DNA from: JBCCIM01 sp965263205
Lineage (GTDB): Bacteria > Bacteroidota > Rhodothermia > Rhodothermales > JAHQVL01
NCBI GenBank assembly: GCA_965263205.1
Contig: CBDHHF010000014.1
Location: 124,001 to 188,000 of the forward strand
DNA length: 64,000 bases
Reading direction: 5' to 3'
The notes under the pieces were generated by a model. It searched no databases, was not told where the DNA came from, and saw only the letters and a program-made list of their open reading frames with translations. Both the position numbers and the translations under genes were made by a program. Shown piece by piece: positions 8,438-17,563 of the stretch. The stretch's first letter is position 1. Each line of letters begins with the position of its first letter.

Positions 8438-9364
8438 CTACACAAGCAAGTCCCCTTTTTCGACCTGATATCCTCTCAAAAAGTCAGCAGTGGCAAGCCG
8501 CTTGCGGCCTTCCGCCTGCACCTGCAACAACTCAACCGCTCCCTCCCCGCAGGCTACAACAAGGGCATTGTCTGTTTTCAAAATCTCTCCGGGCTTCCCC
8601 TGGCCGGCGACAGGCTTTGTTTTAAAAACTTTTAGCATGTGCGCACCGTGCGTGGTCCAGGCTCCAGGATAAGGTGAGAGACCGCGTACGTGATTATGCA
8701 CATCACCTGCTGACAACGTCCAGTCTATGTTGCAGTCTTCTTTAAAAATTTTAGGAGCCCGCGTGGCAAGTGTATCATCTTGCGTAAACGTGGACACGTC
8801 ACCTGCTTCGATCATTTGTACCGTATCCAGTACAGCCTCAGCGCCCAGAATCATCATGCGATCATGCACTTCGCCGGCTGTTTCATCCGGTCCAATGGGC
8901 ATGCCTCGCTGCAGGATCATGTTGCCGGTATCTACCTTCTTTTCCAGGAAAAATGTGGTAACCCCTGTTCGGTCATCACCGGCCATAACGGCTCTATTTA
9001 TCGGCGCCGCGCCACGGTACCGGGGCAAAACGGAACCATGCAGGTTAAATGCGCCCTTTTTAGCGGCGGTATATACGGCTGGCGGCAAAATCCGAAAGGC
9101 AACAACCACAATGATATCGGGCTCCAATGCTACAACAGCCTCGGCAAATGCGGGGTCTTTGACGTTTTCGGGCTGCAGAATTGTATCAATACCTGCATCA
9201 ACCGCTGCTGTTTTAACAGGCGTGAAACTCATTTTCTGCCCTCTACCTCGCCGGCGATCTGGTCCTGTAACAACGGCTACAGGCTTGAAGCCGGCTTCAA
9301 CCAACCGCTCCAGTGACGGCACAGCAAATCCGGCTGTACCCATAAAAATAATCCTTGGTGACAC
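8438..9364 (-). CDS. fmt: Methionyl-tRNA formyltransferase
   Basis: A 308-residue enzyme that formylates initiator Met-tRNA. It starts with MSPRIIFMGTAGFAVPSLE, and has the formyl-transfer core with NLHGSVLPRYRGAAPINRA (Asn/His catalytic region) followed by MAGDDRTGVTTFFLEKKVDTG, and the C-terminal OB-like domain from about residue 205. Length is normal. def, often beside fmt, is not in the window. Confidence 0.96.
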   Translation of the reverse strand: MSPRIIFMGTAGFAVPSLERLVEAGFKPVAVVTGPDRRRGRGQKMSFTPVKTAAVDAGIDTILQPENVKDPAFAEAVVALEPDIIVVVAFRILPPAVYTAAKKGAFNLHGSVLPRYRGAAPINRAVMAGDDRTGVTTFFLEKKVDTGNMILQRGMPIGPDETAGEVHDRMMILGAEAVLDTVQMIEAGDVSTFTQDDTLATRAPKIFKEDCNIDWTLSAGDVHNHVRGLSPYPGAWTTHGAHMLKVFKTKPVAGQGKPGEILKTDNALVVACGEGAVELLQVQAEGRKRLATADFLRGYQVEKGDLLV

Positions 9365-9445
9365 GTAGCTATCTCATGTTAATCCCCGCACGCGTTGCAA
9401 CAGCAGGGGGCTCAAAACTATAACGTCAAAAAAGCAAGAATGCGC

Positions 9446-9487
9446 AAAAACAGATAAGGTGCCCAACGGTTCAATCCCGGGCACCTT
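9446..9487 (-). terminator. Terminator after the GWxTD gene
   Basis: A perfect 9-bp stem, AAGGTGCCC at 9456-9464 and GGGCACCTT at 9479-9487, lies about 40 bases downstream of the minus-strand GWxTD gene and is followed on that strand by ATCTGTTTTTG. It could also act on the plus strand, where TTTT follows. Confidence 0.65.
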
Positions 9488-9527
9488 TTGTCATGTAATG
9501 TTGTCTTGTTTACGCGCGCTGAACAGC

Positions 9528-10910
9528 CTATCGAATCGCAGAGCGAGCATTCCAGGTTGGCACCATTAGCTTAAAATTGCCTGTGCCGTTTTTGTCCAGG
9601 AAGAAGAAGCTCCGACCGATGCGTTTGTAGTGCCACACTTCATAGGGCTGCCGAAACGACTGATCTGCGCTGTTGCTATCTACGGCATCCGGCTCACCGT
9701 AGAGAACAAGCGTGTGTCCACGGTCTGTTTCCCAGCCGCTGTTGCTGTTGGCCGTATAATGCCGGTTTGCAAAGTCGATCCGGTAATAATACTCTTCCAT
9801 GCGCTCGTTAGCGGGCGTATCAGGTGTCGGGTCGCGCTTTTCCCAGAACGCAATAAATCGTTCACGCCGCTCTTGCTTGGTATCGCCATCACGGATGCTG
9901 CGCAATTCTTTTGGCTTGGCAATGTAGCGAAGCTGCGCAATGGCCATATCTATATCGCGTCCCTGGTATTCAGCCTGATCCACCCAATCCATCATAATCG
10001 CCCGTTCAGCTGCAGCAAGCGGGTTACCTTCAGCATCTTCAGCAATCACCCGGACCAGATATTCACCAGCCTCATACCCTTCAACCGGGATATTAAGCAC
10101 AACTGGATTACGGCCGGCTTCCAAATTGAGCGACTGTGTGTTGCTAAACGAAATTTCTCCCTGTGAAGCATCAGCTCGCCAGCGGCGGAACAGCCAACGC
10201 AAAACGGGCAAGCCGCGACTGTTTGGTGTGCGAATCACCTCGCGCTTGATGTTTACGGCCTGCGGCGCATCCGCATAGAGCTCGTAAAACACGCTAAAAC
10301 TTGGGTTATTGACGACCAAACGATCCTGAACAACTGGCGCGGTATTAATAAATACGCGATCCTGGACAACCGGGTAGATGGTATGTGTCTGGACATCAAA
10401 CCCATTGACCAGGATTAGATCACTCAGGCTGACCGACTCCGTAAAATCCCGAACTTCGGTCACCAATTCTTTGCGATATACCTCTTCTGATGCAAGATCT
10501 TGCAGACGGATTTCAACAAGATATGCGCCAGGGTCGAGTGTGAGAGCGTTTGTAGAATACGCAATGTGCTGACTCGACTGCGTATTACCAAACTGTAGTA
10601 CGCTCACATTGTCTTCCCAAACGTGGTTTTCGACCATTTGCTGTTTGCGGTTGTCTTCATCGACAGCAAACACAGAAGCGGTCACTTCGTATCGAGCGGT
10701 AAAGGCTTCACCTGTTTTGAGAAATCGTAGCCCGGCGTGTGGAATGGCAGTAAAAATATCCAGGCGGGATTGATCTGGAGCCTCTTCGTGCTGTACGCTC
10801 ACCACATCAACAGCAAACCCTCCAGGGTCCTGTTGAGCGTACGTCTGTTGTGTGCCGGCAAACAGCAAGCACAACAGTAACAATGCAACTGTACTTCTTG
10901 AAAATAGCAT
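9528..10910 (-). CDS. GWxTD domain-containing secreted protein
   Basis: About 460 residues with a signal peptide (MLFSRSTVALLLLCLLFAG, cut near TYAQQ), then beta-rich repeats and a C-terminal GWxTD domain; the defining motif is GWETDRG followed by HTLVLYGEPDAVD. The domain occurs in secreted or periplasmic proteins of Bacteroidota and Acidobacteriota and has no known function. A GTG 21 bases upstream could also start the frame, but it lies in a small hairpin (CGGTGC/GCACCG, 10931-10946) and would add acidic residues before the signal peptide, so the ATG at 10910 is preferred. Confidence 0.85.
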   Translation of the reverse strand: MLFSRSTVALLLLCLLFAGTQQTYAQQDPGGFAVDVVSVQHEEAPDQSRLDIFTAIPHAGLRFLKTGEAFTARYEVTASVFAVDEDNRKQQMVENHVWEDNVSVLQFGNTQSSQHIAYSTNALTLDPGAYLVEIRLQDLASEEVYRKELVTEVRDFTESVSLSDLILVNGFDVQTHTIYPVVQDRVFINTAPVVQDRLVVNNPSFSVFYELYADAPQAVNIKREVIRTPNSRGLPVLRWLFRRWRADASQGEISFSNTQSLNLEAGRNPVVLNIPVEGYEAGEYLVRVIAEDAEGNPLAAAERAIMMDWVDQAEYQGRDIDMAIAQLRYIAKPKELRSIRDGDTKQERRERFIAFWEKRDPTPDTPANERMEEYYYRIDFANRHYTANSNSGWETDRGHTLVLYGEPDAVDSNSADQSFRQPYEVWHYKRIGRSFFFLDKNGTGNFKLMVPTWNARSAIR

Positions 10911-11265
10911 TGTGGTGGCGAAATCAATCACGGTGCTTCCGCACCGGCAAAGTAGTTACAACGCTTTGGCATCCTAACGTTTAAGAGTTGCAAATATTTT
11001 GCCATCTCTTAAAAAAGTGAGATACCGAGGATAATATCAGCACTTAGAACAAAGAGTACAGCGCTTACACATCAGACCGTTGAATTTTGCACATGAATGG
11101 TCTGAGGAAGAAAGCGAATGGCTTTGTTAAGCAACCGTTACAATATCACCCTCCTTTCAGGTAAATATCTCGTCGGAAGCTAACACATATTAACAGGCAA
11201 ATCAGTGCATTTTTTTTGGGACAAAGCCGAAATACACATCAATACAAGCTAATTGTGGCCTTTTT
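10911..11265. other. Gene-free region between ftsY and the GWxTD gene
   Basis: No coding frame. It carries the GWxTD promoter region and an AT-rich stretch (about 10980-11040 and 11160-11220). I see no RNA gene in it. Confidence 0.4.
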
Positions 11266-11287
11266 CAGGGTAGATATGCTTACCCTG
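11266..11287 (-). terminator. Inverted repeat after ftsY, possible terminator
   Basis: CAGGGTA at 11266-11272 pairs with TACCCTG at 11281-11287, directly after the ftsY stop. Read on the ftsY strand the stem is followed by AAAAAGG and not by T, so intrinsic termination is doubtful; it may only protect the 3' end. Confidence 0.35.
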
Positions 11288-11288
11288 C

Positions 11289-12239
11289 TTACTCGAACAG
11301 TGCGTTCACAAACCGCCGGCTATCAAAGATCTGCAAATCATCAATCCCCTCGCCAACACCGATATACTTGACCGGAATCTGGAATTCGTGCGAGATGCCA
11401 ATCACAATCCCGCCTTTCGCCGTACCGTCGAGCTTTGTCAGAATGAGACCCGTTACGTCGACGCTTTTGGTAAATTCCTCAGCCTGCCGGATGGCATTCT
11501 GTCCGGTTGAAGCATCGAGTACGAGGAGGACTTCATGCGGTGCACCATCGACCTGGCGATCCATTACGCGCTTGATTTTCGACAACTCGTCCATCAACCC
11601 GCCTTTGGTATGGAGCCGGCCGGCTGTATCAATGAGGGCAACTTCGCTGTTACGTCCCTTGGCAGATGCAATGGTATCAAAAGCCACGGCTGCCGGATCT
11701 GCACCGTGCCCCTGCTTAATAATCGGCACATCAGCACGATTCGCCCATATTTCCAACTGCTCTGTTGCAGCTGCGCGGAACGTATCAGCCGCTCCAAGCA
11801 CAACATCTTTGCCCGCCATTTTGTAGCGATGGGCCATTTTGCCAATACTGGTCGTTTTCCCTACCCCATTCACCCCTACAACCATGATCACATGGGGGCG
11901 ATTCGGGAAAGGGGCATCAAAGTCGGCCGGCCGGTGCTCCTCGTTGCCAATGACCAGATCCGCAATTTCGGCGCGAATCATACCGGTCAACTCTTTCGAA
12001 GAAACGTATTTATCCTGCGCAACGCGCGCCTGTACGCGCTTGATCACTTCAAGCGTTGTATTGACACCAACATCGCTGGTAACAAGTGCCTCTTCCAGGT
12101 TATCAAGGACCTCGTCATCAACGGTATCTTTCCCACGAATGGCCCGCCCAATCTTCCCCAGAAAACTTGTACGTGTTTTCTCTAACCCCTCTTCAAGGCG
12201 CTCCTGCTCTTTAGCTTTGAATCGATCAAAAAGTCCCAT
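11289..12239 (-). CDS. ftsY: Signal recognition particle receptor FtsY
   Basis: A 316-residue SRP GTPase that docks ribosome-SRP complexes at the membrane. The short N-terminal region (MGLFDRFKAKEQERLEEGLE) is a membrane-binding lead without the long acidic A domain of E. coli. The NG domain has G1 GVNGVGKTT (122-130), DTFRAAATEQL, G3 DTAGRLHTK and G4 TKLDGTAKGG, and ends with GEGIDDLQIFDSRRFV. Length is normal for the short form. It is followed upstream by pgsA on the same strand, 129 bases away. Confidence 0.97.
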   Translation of the reverse strand: MGLFDRFKAKEQERLEEGLEKTRTSFLGKIGRAIRGKDTVDDEVLDNLEEALVTSDVGVNTTLEVIKRVQARVAQDKYVSSKELTGMIRAEIADLVIGNEEHRPADFDAPFPNRPHVIMVVGVNGVGKTTSIGKMAHRYKMAGKDVVLGAADTFRAAATEQLEIWANRADVPIIKQGHGADPAAVAFDTIASAKGRNSEVALIDTAGRLHTKGGLMDELSKIKRVMDRQVDGAPHEVLLVLDASTGQNAIRQAEEFTKSVDVTGLILTKLDGTAKGGIVIGISHEFQIPVKYIGVGEGIDDLQIFDSRRFVNALFE

Positions 12240-12368
12240 TATACCCTGATTTACGCAATTAAGCGGACAAAAAACGATTCCTCTGATACCTGACTCAGGG
12301 GTTTAGGTTCTGATCCCAAGTCTTACCAATTGCGTAAAACGTCCGTTCTGCCAAAGAAGTGCAAGCAG

Positions 12369-13016
12369 CTAGACTGAGGTACTGACGGGAGGATAAGCAA
12401 TTTCTGCGTTGGCGCCGTCTGAGCCGGCGTCTTCTTCTATTTCATCGGGCTCACGCATCAAGCGCATGTATCTGAATACGTAGAGGACAAATGAGTAGAC
12501 ATACAGGCCGGCGGTAATCCAGATCGCCATGTTCATAATTGGCGGATCGGCGCGCAGTATCGCCCCGAGCACCGTAAGGGCCAGCATGAAGACGGCAACT
12601 TTCCCCCACCACAGGCTCATCAGGACGCGCTGGAGTTTACGGGTAGCCAGTGTACTGCCCCATACAATCAGGATATCGCGTACCAGCAGCAGCACAAGAA
12701 ACCACAGGGGTAAACTGCCCCGAATGGTAAGCGCACATACAACAGCGACCGCAGCTATTTTATCTGCCAGGGGATCAAGCACTTTGCCCCACTCAGAAAC
12801 TGTTTTGGACCATCGCGCTACCGTGCCATCAAACCAGTCGGTGCAAAGCGCAGCAAATACGAGCCCCAAAATCCAGGCAACAGATCCATCTTTGATGATC
12901 AGATACGTGATGGGGATCACCAAAACAAGCCGGGCAAGACTCAGCATATTAGCCAGCGTCCAGAACTTGCCTAGGACCTTGTATGCAGGCTGGGTAATAT
13001 TCTTGGATTTTGGCAT
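12369..13016 (-). CDS. pgsA: CDP-alcohol phosphatidyltransferase, probably phosphatidylglycerophosphate synthase
   Basis: A 215-residue integral membrane enzyme. The CDP-alcohol transferase motif is complete: D60-x2-D63-G64-x2-A67-R68-x8-G77-x3-D81-x3-D85 (DWFDGTVAR and GKVLDPLADK). About six membrane segments follow. Length and the DWFDGTVARW form suit PgsA, which joins CDP-diacylglycerol and glycerol-3-phosphate; related transferases cannot be excluded. The last 30 residues are acidic and cytoplasmic. Confidence 0.85.
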   Translation of the reverse strand: MPKSKNITQPAYKVLGKFWTLANMLSLARLVLVIPITYLIIKDGSVAWILGLVFAALCTDWFDGTVARWSKTVSEWGKVLDPLADKIAAVAVVCALTIRGSLPLWFLVLLLVRDILIVWGSTLATRKLQRVLMSLWWGKVAVFMLALTVLGAILRADPPIMNMAIWITAGLYVYSFVLYVFRYMRLMREPDEIEEDAGSDGANAEIAYPPVSTSV

Positions 13017-13289
13017 AGCTACTACTACAATAACGTGAATGCCACATTTCGGGAATGAACGCCCAATGGCACAATTGGTTTGGCTCCCTTACGAGCTTGC
13101 AAATCCAAAAGTTTGACAGGCAATGGAAGCACAATCGAACTTCCAGATGCACCAGCAGGCGCTGCGCGTCACCGAATCAGGTAACGATGACTGGCTAACT
13201 AGGTACGTTAAAATCGTCACACAAGAATGTAGAACCGAAGAATTTTCGCAACTCAACAGCGATTTAAAATTACGACAACAGTTTGTTTT

Positions 13290-14117
13290 TTATCCCTTTA
13301 CAGCTCCCAGGGTTAGCCCTGAGATCAAATATCGACTCAGTAGCAGGAAAAGCGCAACGACCGGAATCGACACAAGCAGCGAACCCGCCGCATACAGGCC
13401 CCACTGTGTGGTCAGTGTGCTTTGGAAGAGTTTCAATCCCAGCGGCAGGGTAAACATCTCAGAATCTTGCAGCACCACGTTGGCAACGACGTATTCGTTC
13501 CAGGCCGTCATAAACGAGAACAAGGCGGTAATCACCAGCGCCGGCGCAGCGAGCGGAAAAATTACCTGGTAAAACGCCTGCCAGGGTGAACACCCGTCGA
13601 TTTGCGCAGCCTCTTCCAATGCTATCGGGATGGTATCGTAGTACCCTTTCATCTGCCACACACAAAACGGCAAAGCCGTCGCTGTATAGATGACGATAAT
13701 CCCTAAAAACGTGTTGAGTAGCTGTAAATTGATCAGCATCACGTACATCGGCAATAGCAACATCGTAGCCGGAAACATCTGCGTAATCAGCAAACCACTC
13801 AAAATCGACTTCTTCCCGCGAAATCGGTAGCGGGATAATGCATAGCCGGCTGTAGAAGCCAGTGCTACCCCGGTAACGGTGACCACCAGCGACACAAAAA
13901 AAGAATTCCCCAACCACTGCAAAAATCCCGTTTCAAAGAGAAGCTCGCGGTAGTTATCGAGCGAAGCACCTTCCGGGATGAAAGCCAGCGATGTCGATAA
14001 CAACTGATCACCAGGACGCAGCGAAATAGTAATAATGCGCGTCACGGGATAAATCGACAGGAACGCAAAAAATCCCAGTACGAGGTACGTCCCAATTTTT
14101 CCAGCTAACCCTTTCAA
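13290..14117 (-). CDS. Carbohydrate ABC transporter permease, MalG-like
   Basis: A 275-residue inner-membrane permease with about six membrane helices. The EAA loop that contacts the ATPase is at about 168-195 (EEAAQIDGCSPWQAFYQVIF), and the N-terminus SIYPVTRIITISLRPGDQLL is typical of the MalG group. It is third in the leftward set binding protein-MalF-MalG. No ATP-binding subunit is present, so a shared MsmX/UgpC-type ATPase encoded elsewhere is likely. There are 188 bases between this gene and malF, longer than usual inside an operon and holding two copies of AGTTGAAAGTTA. Confidence 0.92.
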   Translation of the reverse strand: MKGLAGKIGTYLVLGFFAFLSIYPVTRIITISLRPGDQLLSTSLAFIPEGASLDNYRELLFETGFLQWLGNSFFVSLVVTVTGVALASTAGYALSRYRFRGKKSILSGLLITQMFPATMLLLPMYVMLINLQLLNTFLGIIVIYTATALPFCVWQMKGYYDTIPIALEEAAQIDGCSPWQAFYQVIFPLAAPALVITALFSFMTAWNEYVVANVVLQDSEMFTLPLGLKLFQSTLTTQWGLYAAGSLLVSIPVVALFLLLSRYLISGLTLGAVKG

Positions 14118-14305
14118 AACAGCGAGTATTTTTTATTCAAGGAAACGATTTGCAAACCCATCAATCCTGCCGGATTGCTGTGTTTGCAGTTGAAAGTTAC
14201 TGGTTAAAAGTTGAAAGTTATTTTGGCTTTATATCATCAAGTTTGCTTGCACGGGCTTACGATAAATTCAGCAAAAATCATGTGACTGTGCTTTGTATCA
14301 CAGGG

Positions 14306-15196
14306 CTAGTACACGGACTCTGTGGCCTTCGTGCGATTCAAGAAAATTTGCGTGAACGTAAACAGGATGACAAAAATAACCATCGATAGCGCTGCTGCCC
14401 AGCCGAAGCGATACATCGAAAAGGCCGCCTCATAAACAAACGACACCAAAATGTGCGTCTGGTCGTTGGGCTCACCGCCATTAGAGACCAGCCAAACCAC
14501 GTTGATATTGTTGAATGTCCAAATCATGCCCAGCGTGATGGCGGGAATCATTGCCGGCTTGAGCAACGGCACCGTTACGTTCCAGAACTGGCTCCACTTG
14601 GAAGCCCCATCCACTTCAGCGGCTTCATACAACTCAGCCGGCACCGATTGCAACGCACCAAGCGCGACCACCATCATAAACGGGAAGCCCAGCCATACAT
14701 TGGTTAAAATCACAGCAAGGAATGCCTCAAAAGGCGATGTCAGCCACTCGATGGCCGGCATATTCAGGTAGCGCGTCAACACAAGGTTAATTGCTCCGAA
14801 CTCGTAGTTGAACATGCCCCGCCAGGTGAGCGCGGTGATGTACTGCGGCAATGCCCAGGGCAAAATCAGCAAAATACGCCAGGCCGGCTTGCCGGCGACA
14901 AATTTTTGGTGGAGTAACACTGCCAGAAAAACGCCAATGGAAACGTGAAACACGATGTTCACGCTGGTCCAGATAAACGTCTTCATCAAAATATTCCAGA
15001 ACCGGGGTTCAGCAAACACAGCAGCGTACTGCTGAAAACCTATTACTTCCCAATCTCGAATATGATAGATGTTCATGTTCGAGAGCGAGATCCGCACATT
15101 CTCAAAGAAGGGGTAGGCAACCACAACGAGCATAATCAAGATCGTGGGCCCAAGCAGGGCCATCAAAAACAGGCGATCTTTTTGGTTTGCTGCCAT
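14306..15196 (-). CDS. Carbohydrate ABC transporter permease, MalF-like
   Basis: A 296-residue permease with six predicted helices, of the short MalF type without the large periplasmic P2 loop of the E. coli protein. The EAA motif is at about 190-215 (YEAAEVDGASKWSQFWNVTV). It pairs with the MalG-like protein to form the channel. The gene starts 40 bases after the end of the binding-protein gene, on the same strand. Confidence 0.92.
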   Translation of the reverse strand: MAANQKDRLFLMALLGPTILIMLVVVAYPFFENVRISLSNMNIYHIRDWEVIGFQQYAAVFAEPRFWNILMKTFIWTSVNIVFHVSIGVFLAVLLHQKFVAGKPAWRILLILPWALPQYITALTWRGMFNYEFGAINLVLTRYLNMPAIEWLTSPFEAFLAVILTNVWLGFPFMMVVALGALQSVPAELYEAAEVDGASKWSQFWNVTVPLLKPAMIPAITLGMIWTFNNINVVWLVSNGGEPNDQTHILVSFVYEAAFSMYRFGWAAALSMVIFVILFTFTQIFLNRTKATESVY

Positions 15197-15236
15197 ATGG
15201 CGTTTCGTTTCTCTCGTAAAACCTTAACGTGCCGGC

Positions 15237-16499
15237 CTACAGAAATGTATCCGCAATCCGCTTCTCAACTTCCTCCTGCATCAACCGGGCACCTTCTTCT
15301 GCAGTGCTTGCACCGTTCATAATTAGCTGATAGGGACCGCGCATGCCATCCCAAATCTGCCGCATCTGCGGCTCAATAGGCATCGGCAGTCCAACCTCAA
15401 CCTGGTGTAGCGAAGATCGCAGCACCACGCTGGCCTGGATAACAGAGTCCTGCCGCACGGTATCGATGGTTGGAATCGATGCGATGTTGCGCGCCATGTC
15501 GGCCTGCATCTCTGCATTGGTCAAAAAATGCAGCACATCCCGAACATAAGGCATTTGCTCGTCGGATACATTTACGTTCACCGAATAGCCCTTCGAAGCG
15601 ACAAGCGGCGCAGTCCAGTTTCCTGTGGCAGACATTATCGGCAAGCGCGCGAGGCCGTAGTCAATGCCGGCATCTCCGTAGCCGGCCCAGGCCCAGGGGC
15701 CGTTAATAATAGCGGCTGCGCGGCGCTCTTTAAACAGCGTCTCCGCAATATTGTAATCGCTTTCGCGAGGAATCACCTGGTATTTATCGCGTAGATCAAG
15801 AATAAACTGGATGGCATTGACGGTCGCTTCGTTATCGAGCGTCGGATTGCCGGCTTCATCCATCACCCATCCCCCGTAGCCCGTCAGGAAAGGCATGAAG
15901 AAAAAGGGCTCCACATAATTCCAGGTTAATCCGTACTGGTCGATTTTACCATCGCCATCGACGTCTTTGGTGAGCGCCTGCAGCATTTCGATCATTTCAT
16001 CGGTTGTTGCCGGCGGCTCTGGCATCATTTCCCTGTTATAGACAAAGGTCAGGTGGTTACCCACCTGGTCTGCAATCATCCACGGCTTGTCGCGCCAGGA
16101 AATCACGCCATCAGCATTGAATTGCGCCAGGTAGTCTGCCGAAAGAATCTCATCGATTGGTTGGATCGACTCTGTGAGGGCAAAAATAGAGAGGTTATCA
16201 GCCGGCCCATACACCAATTCGGGTCCCTTACCGCCAACCGAAGCCACAATAAACAGGTTGCGCAGCTCTTCCGTCTCTTTATAGAGTGCCTCTACATAGC
16301 GATCGGGATGCGCTTCATTGTAGGCTGCGATGGCTTCGTTGAAAAAATCGCGCTCCGCATCATTTTTCTGGTGCCAGATGCGGATGCGTACGCGATCATC
16401 TTCAGGCTGGCATCCCGCCAGAAACAGCACGCTCATCAAGCAGATGAAAACAAAGCGCTTCCGGGCAACGCCGGCTGTACATCGGACTACTGGATACAT
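15237..16499 (-). CDS. Sugar-binding lipoprotein of the ABC importer
   Basis: A 420-residue family 1 extracellular solute-binding protein. The lipoprotein signal has the lipobox LAGC followed by QPEDD, and the mature part begins RVRIRIWHQ, like maltose-type binding proteins. Other hallmarks are ELVYGPADNLSIFA, AAIINGPWAWAGYG and the C-terminal TAEEGARLMQEEVEKRI. The start at 16499 has a GGGAAAGAAG ribosome site; the frame stays open 168 bases further upstream but that would overlap the divergent epimerase gene and lack a signal sequence. The ligand is not determined; linkage to an amylase suggests maltodextrins, linkage to the epimerase/dehydratase set suggests another sugar or sugar acid. 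Confidence 0.93.
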   Translation of the reverse strand: MYPVVRCTAGVARKRFVFICLMSVLFLAGCQPEDDRVRIRIWHQKNDAERDFFNEAIAAYNEAHPDRYVEALYKETEELRNLFIVASVGGKGPELVYGPADNLSIFALTESIQPIDEILSADYLAQFNADGVISWRDKPWMIADQVGNHLTFVYNREMMPEPPATTDEMIEMLQALTKDVDGDGKIDQYGLTWNYVEPFFFMPFLTGYGGWVMDEAGNPTLDNEATVNAIQFILDLRDKYQVIPRESDYNIAETLFKERRAAAIINGPWAWAGYGDAGIDYGLARLPIMSATGNWTAPLVASKGYSVNVNVSDEQMPYVRDVLHFLTNAEMQADMARNIASIPTIDTVRQDSVIQASVVLRSSLHQVEVGLPMPIEPQMRQIWDGMRGPYQLIMNGASTAEEGARLMQEEVEKRIADTFL

Positions 16500-16678
16500 A
16501 CTTCTTTCCCTGAATGGTCTGCTGCATAAGATATGCACAGCGAGGTAAAAATGGATAGCTAATATTCTGGTAAAAAGGAATGCCGGAAAAAGTTGATTCC
16601 CCCACTCGCATATTAATTGTAATCTTGTATTTTCAAATGAAACCAGCACATGTACACACCACATCAACCAAACGCGTT
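16500..16678. promoter_or_regulatory. Divergent promoter region between the sugar importer and the sugar-catabolic genes
   Basis: 180 bases separate two start codons that face away from each other (16499 minus, 16679 plus). AT-rich segments lie at about 16550-16570 and 16608-16640 (TATTAATTGTAATCTTGTATTT). No clear operator palindrome is seen. The arrangement suggests common control of import and catabolism, but no local regulator gene is present. Confidence 0.5.
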
Positions 16679-17563
16679 ATGAAAGTAGCCATCCACAACT
16701 GGATGCGGGCTGAGTCGCTAGAGACTACACTCGCACGGATATCAAAACTTGGATATGATTATATAGAAATCCAGGGCGAACCAGGTATGTATGATACCAA
16801 AGAAGTCAACGCACTGCTCAAGAAGTACAACATCGCCTGCTTTGGCTCGGTAACGCTTATGCTTGAACAGCGGAATCTGCTCGCCAAAGACGAAGCACAG
16901 CGTGCCATGTCGGTGCAGTACGTCAAGGACATCATCACGATGGTGAAAGAGTTGGGGGGACAGATGGTCTCCGTGGTACCCGGTACGGTGGGCAAAATCA
17001 TTCCTGACGGTACACCCGAACAGGAATGGCAATGGGCCATCGAGACGCTACAAGCGTGCTATGAGCACTCGGAAGCAGCCGGCATCAAAATCGGCATCGA
17101 GCCCATCAACCGGTTTGAGACCTACTTCATCAACCGTGCAGACCAGGCGCTTGCCCTCGCAAAAGAGGTGGGCCCCAACTGTGGCGTATGCCTCGACATC
17201 TTCCACATGAATATCGAGGAAGAAAATTACTACGATGCCATCACGCGCGCCGGTGACCGAATTGTGAACTTCCACATCGCCGACAACAACCGCAAAGCAC
17301 CGGGCATGGGCACGCTCGACTGGAAAAAGGTAATTGACACGCTCAAGAGCACAGGATACGATGGGCCAGTTTCCGTTGAATTTGCAGCGCCTGTTGACCG
17401 TACGCCGGCAAACCCGCACCCGGGTAGCATCGACACCAACCCGGAAGGGCTGTCGGATGAGCAGAAGAAATTCCTGGAAGACCACGGCAGTGCCGCTGTT
17501 ACGGAAGAGTTCTACACGTTCCTCACCAAAAAATCCATCGATACGATCCGCCCCCTCTTATGA
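16679..17563 (+). CDS. Sugar isomerase/epimerase, ketose 3-epimerase-like TIM barrel
   Basis: A 294-residue TIM barrel. The metal and catalytic residues of the D-tagatose/D-psicose 3-epimerase group are in place: E141 in GIEPINRFETYF, D173 in CLDIFHMNIEE, H199 in NFHIADNNR, and E234 in SVEF. The stretch NNRKAPGMGTLDW is also characteristic. It probably interconverts a ketose at C3; the exact sugar is unknown, and hydroxypyruvate isomerase-like relatives share the fold. The ATG at 16679 gives the standard family start MKVAIHNW; an ATG 42 bases upstream in the same frame is possible. Its stop overlaps the next start (ATGA). Confidence 0.85.
   Translation: MKVAIHNWMRAESLETTLARISKLGYDYIEIQGEPGMYDTKEVNALLKKYNIACFGSVTLMLEQRNLLAKDEAQRAMSVQYVKDIITMVKELGGQMVSVVPGTVGKIIPDGTPEQEWQWAIETLQACYEHSEAAGIKIGIEPINRFETYFINRADQALALAKEVGPNCGVCLDIFHMNIEEENYYDAITRAGDRIVNFHIADNNRKAPGMGTLDWKKVIDTLKSTGYDGPVSVEFAAPVDRTPANPHPGSIDTNPEGLSDEQKKFLEDHGSAAVTEEFYTFLTKKSIDTIRPLL

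Noticed and set aside
8727..9368. 213-codon plus-strand frame
   Set aside because: Antisense to fmt, which has full family motifs.
9456..9487. Possible tRNA or riboswitch from the GGTTCAATCC-like loop
   Set aside because: Only one stem is present; no acceptor, D or anticodon arms. It is a terminator hairpin.
11535..12185. 216-codon plus-strand frame
   Set aside because: Antisense to ftsY.
13123..13572. 149-codon plus-strand frame that begins in a gap
   Set aside because: Most of it is antisense to malG; the part in the gap has no ribosome site or family match.
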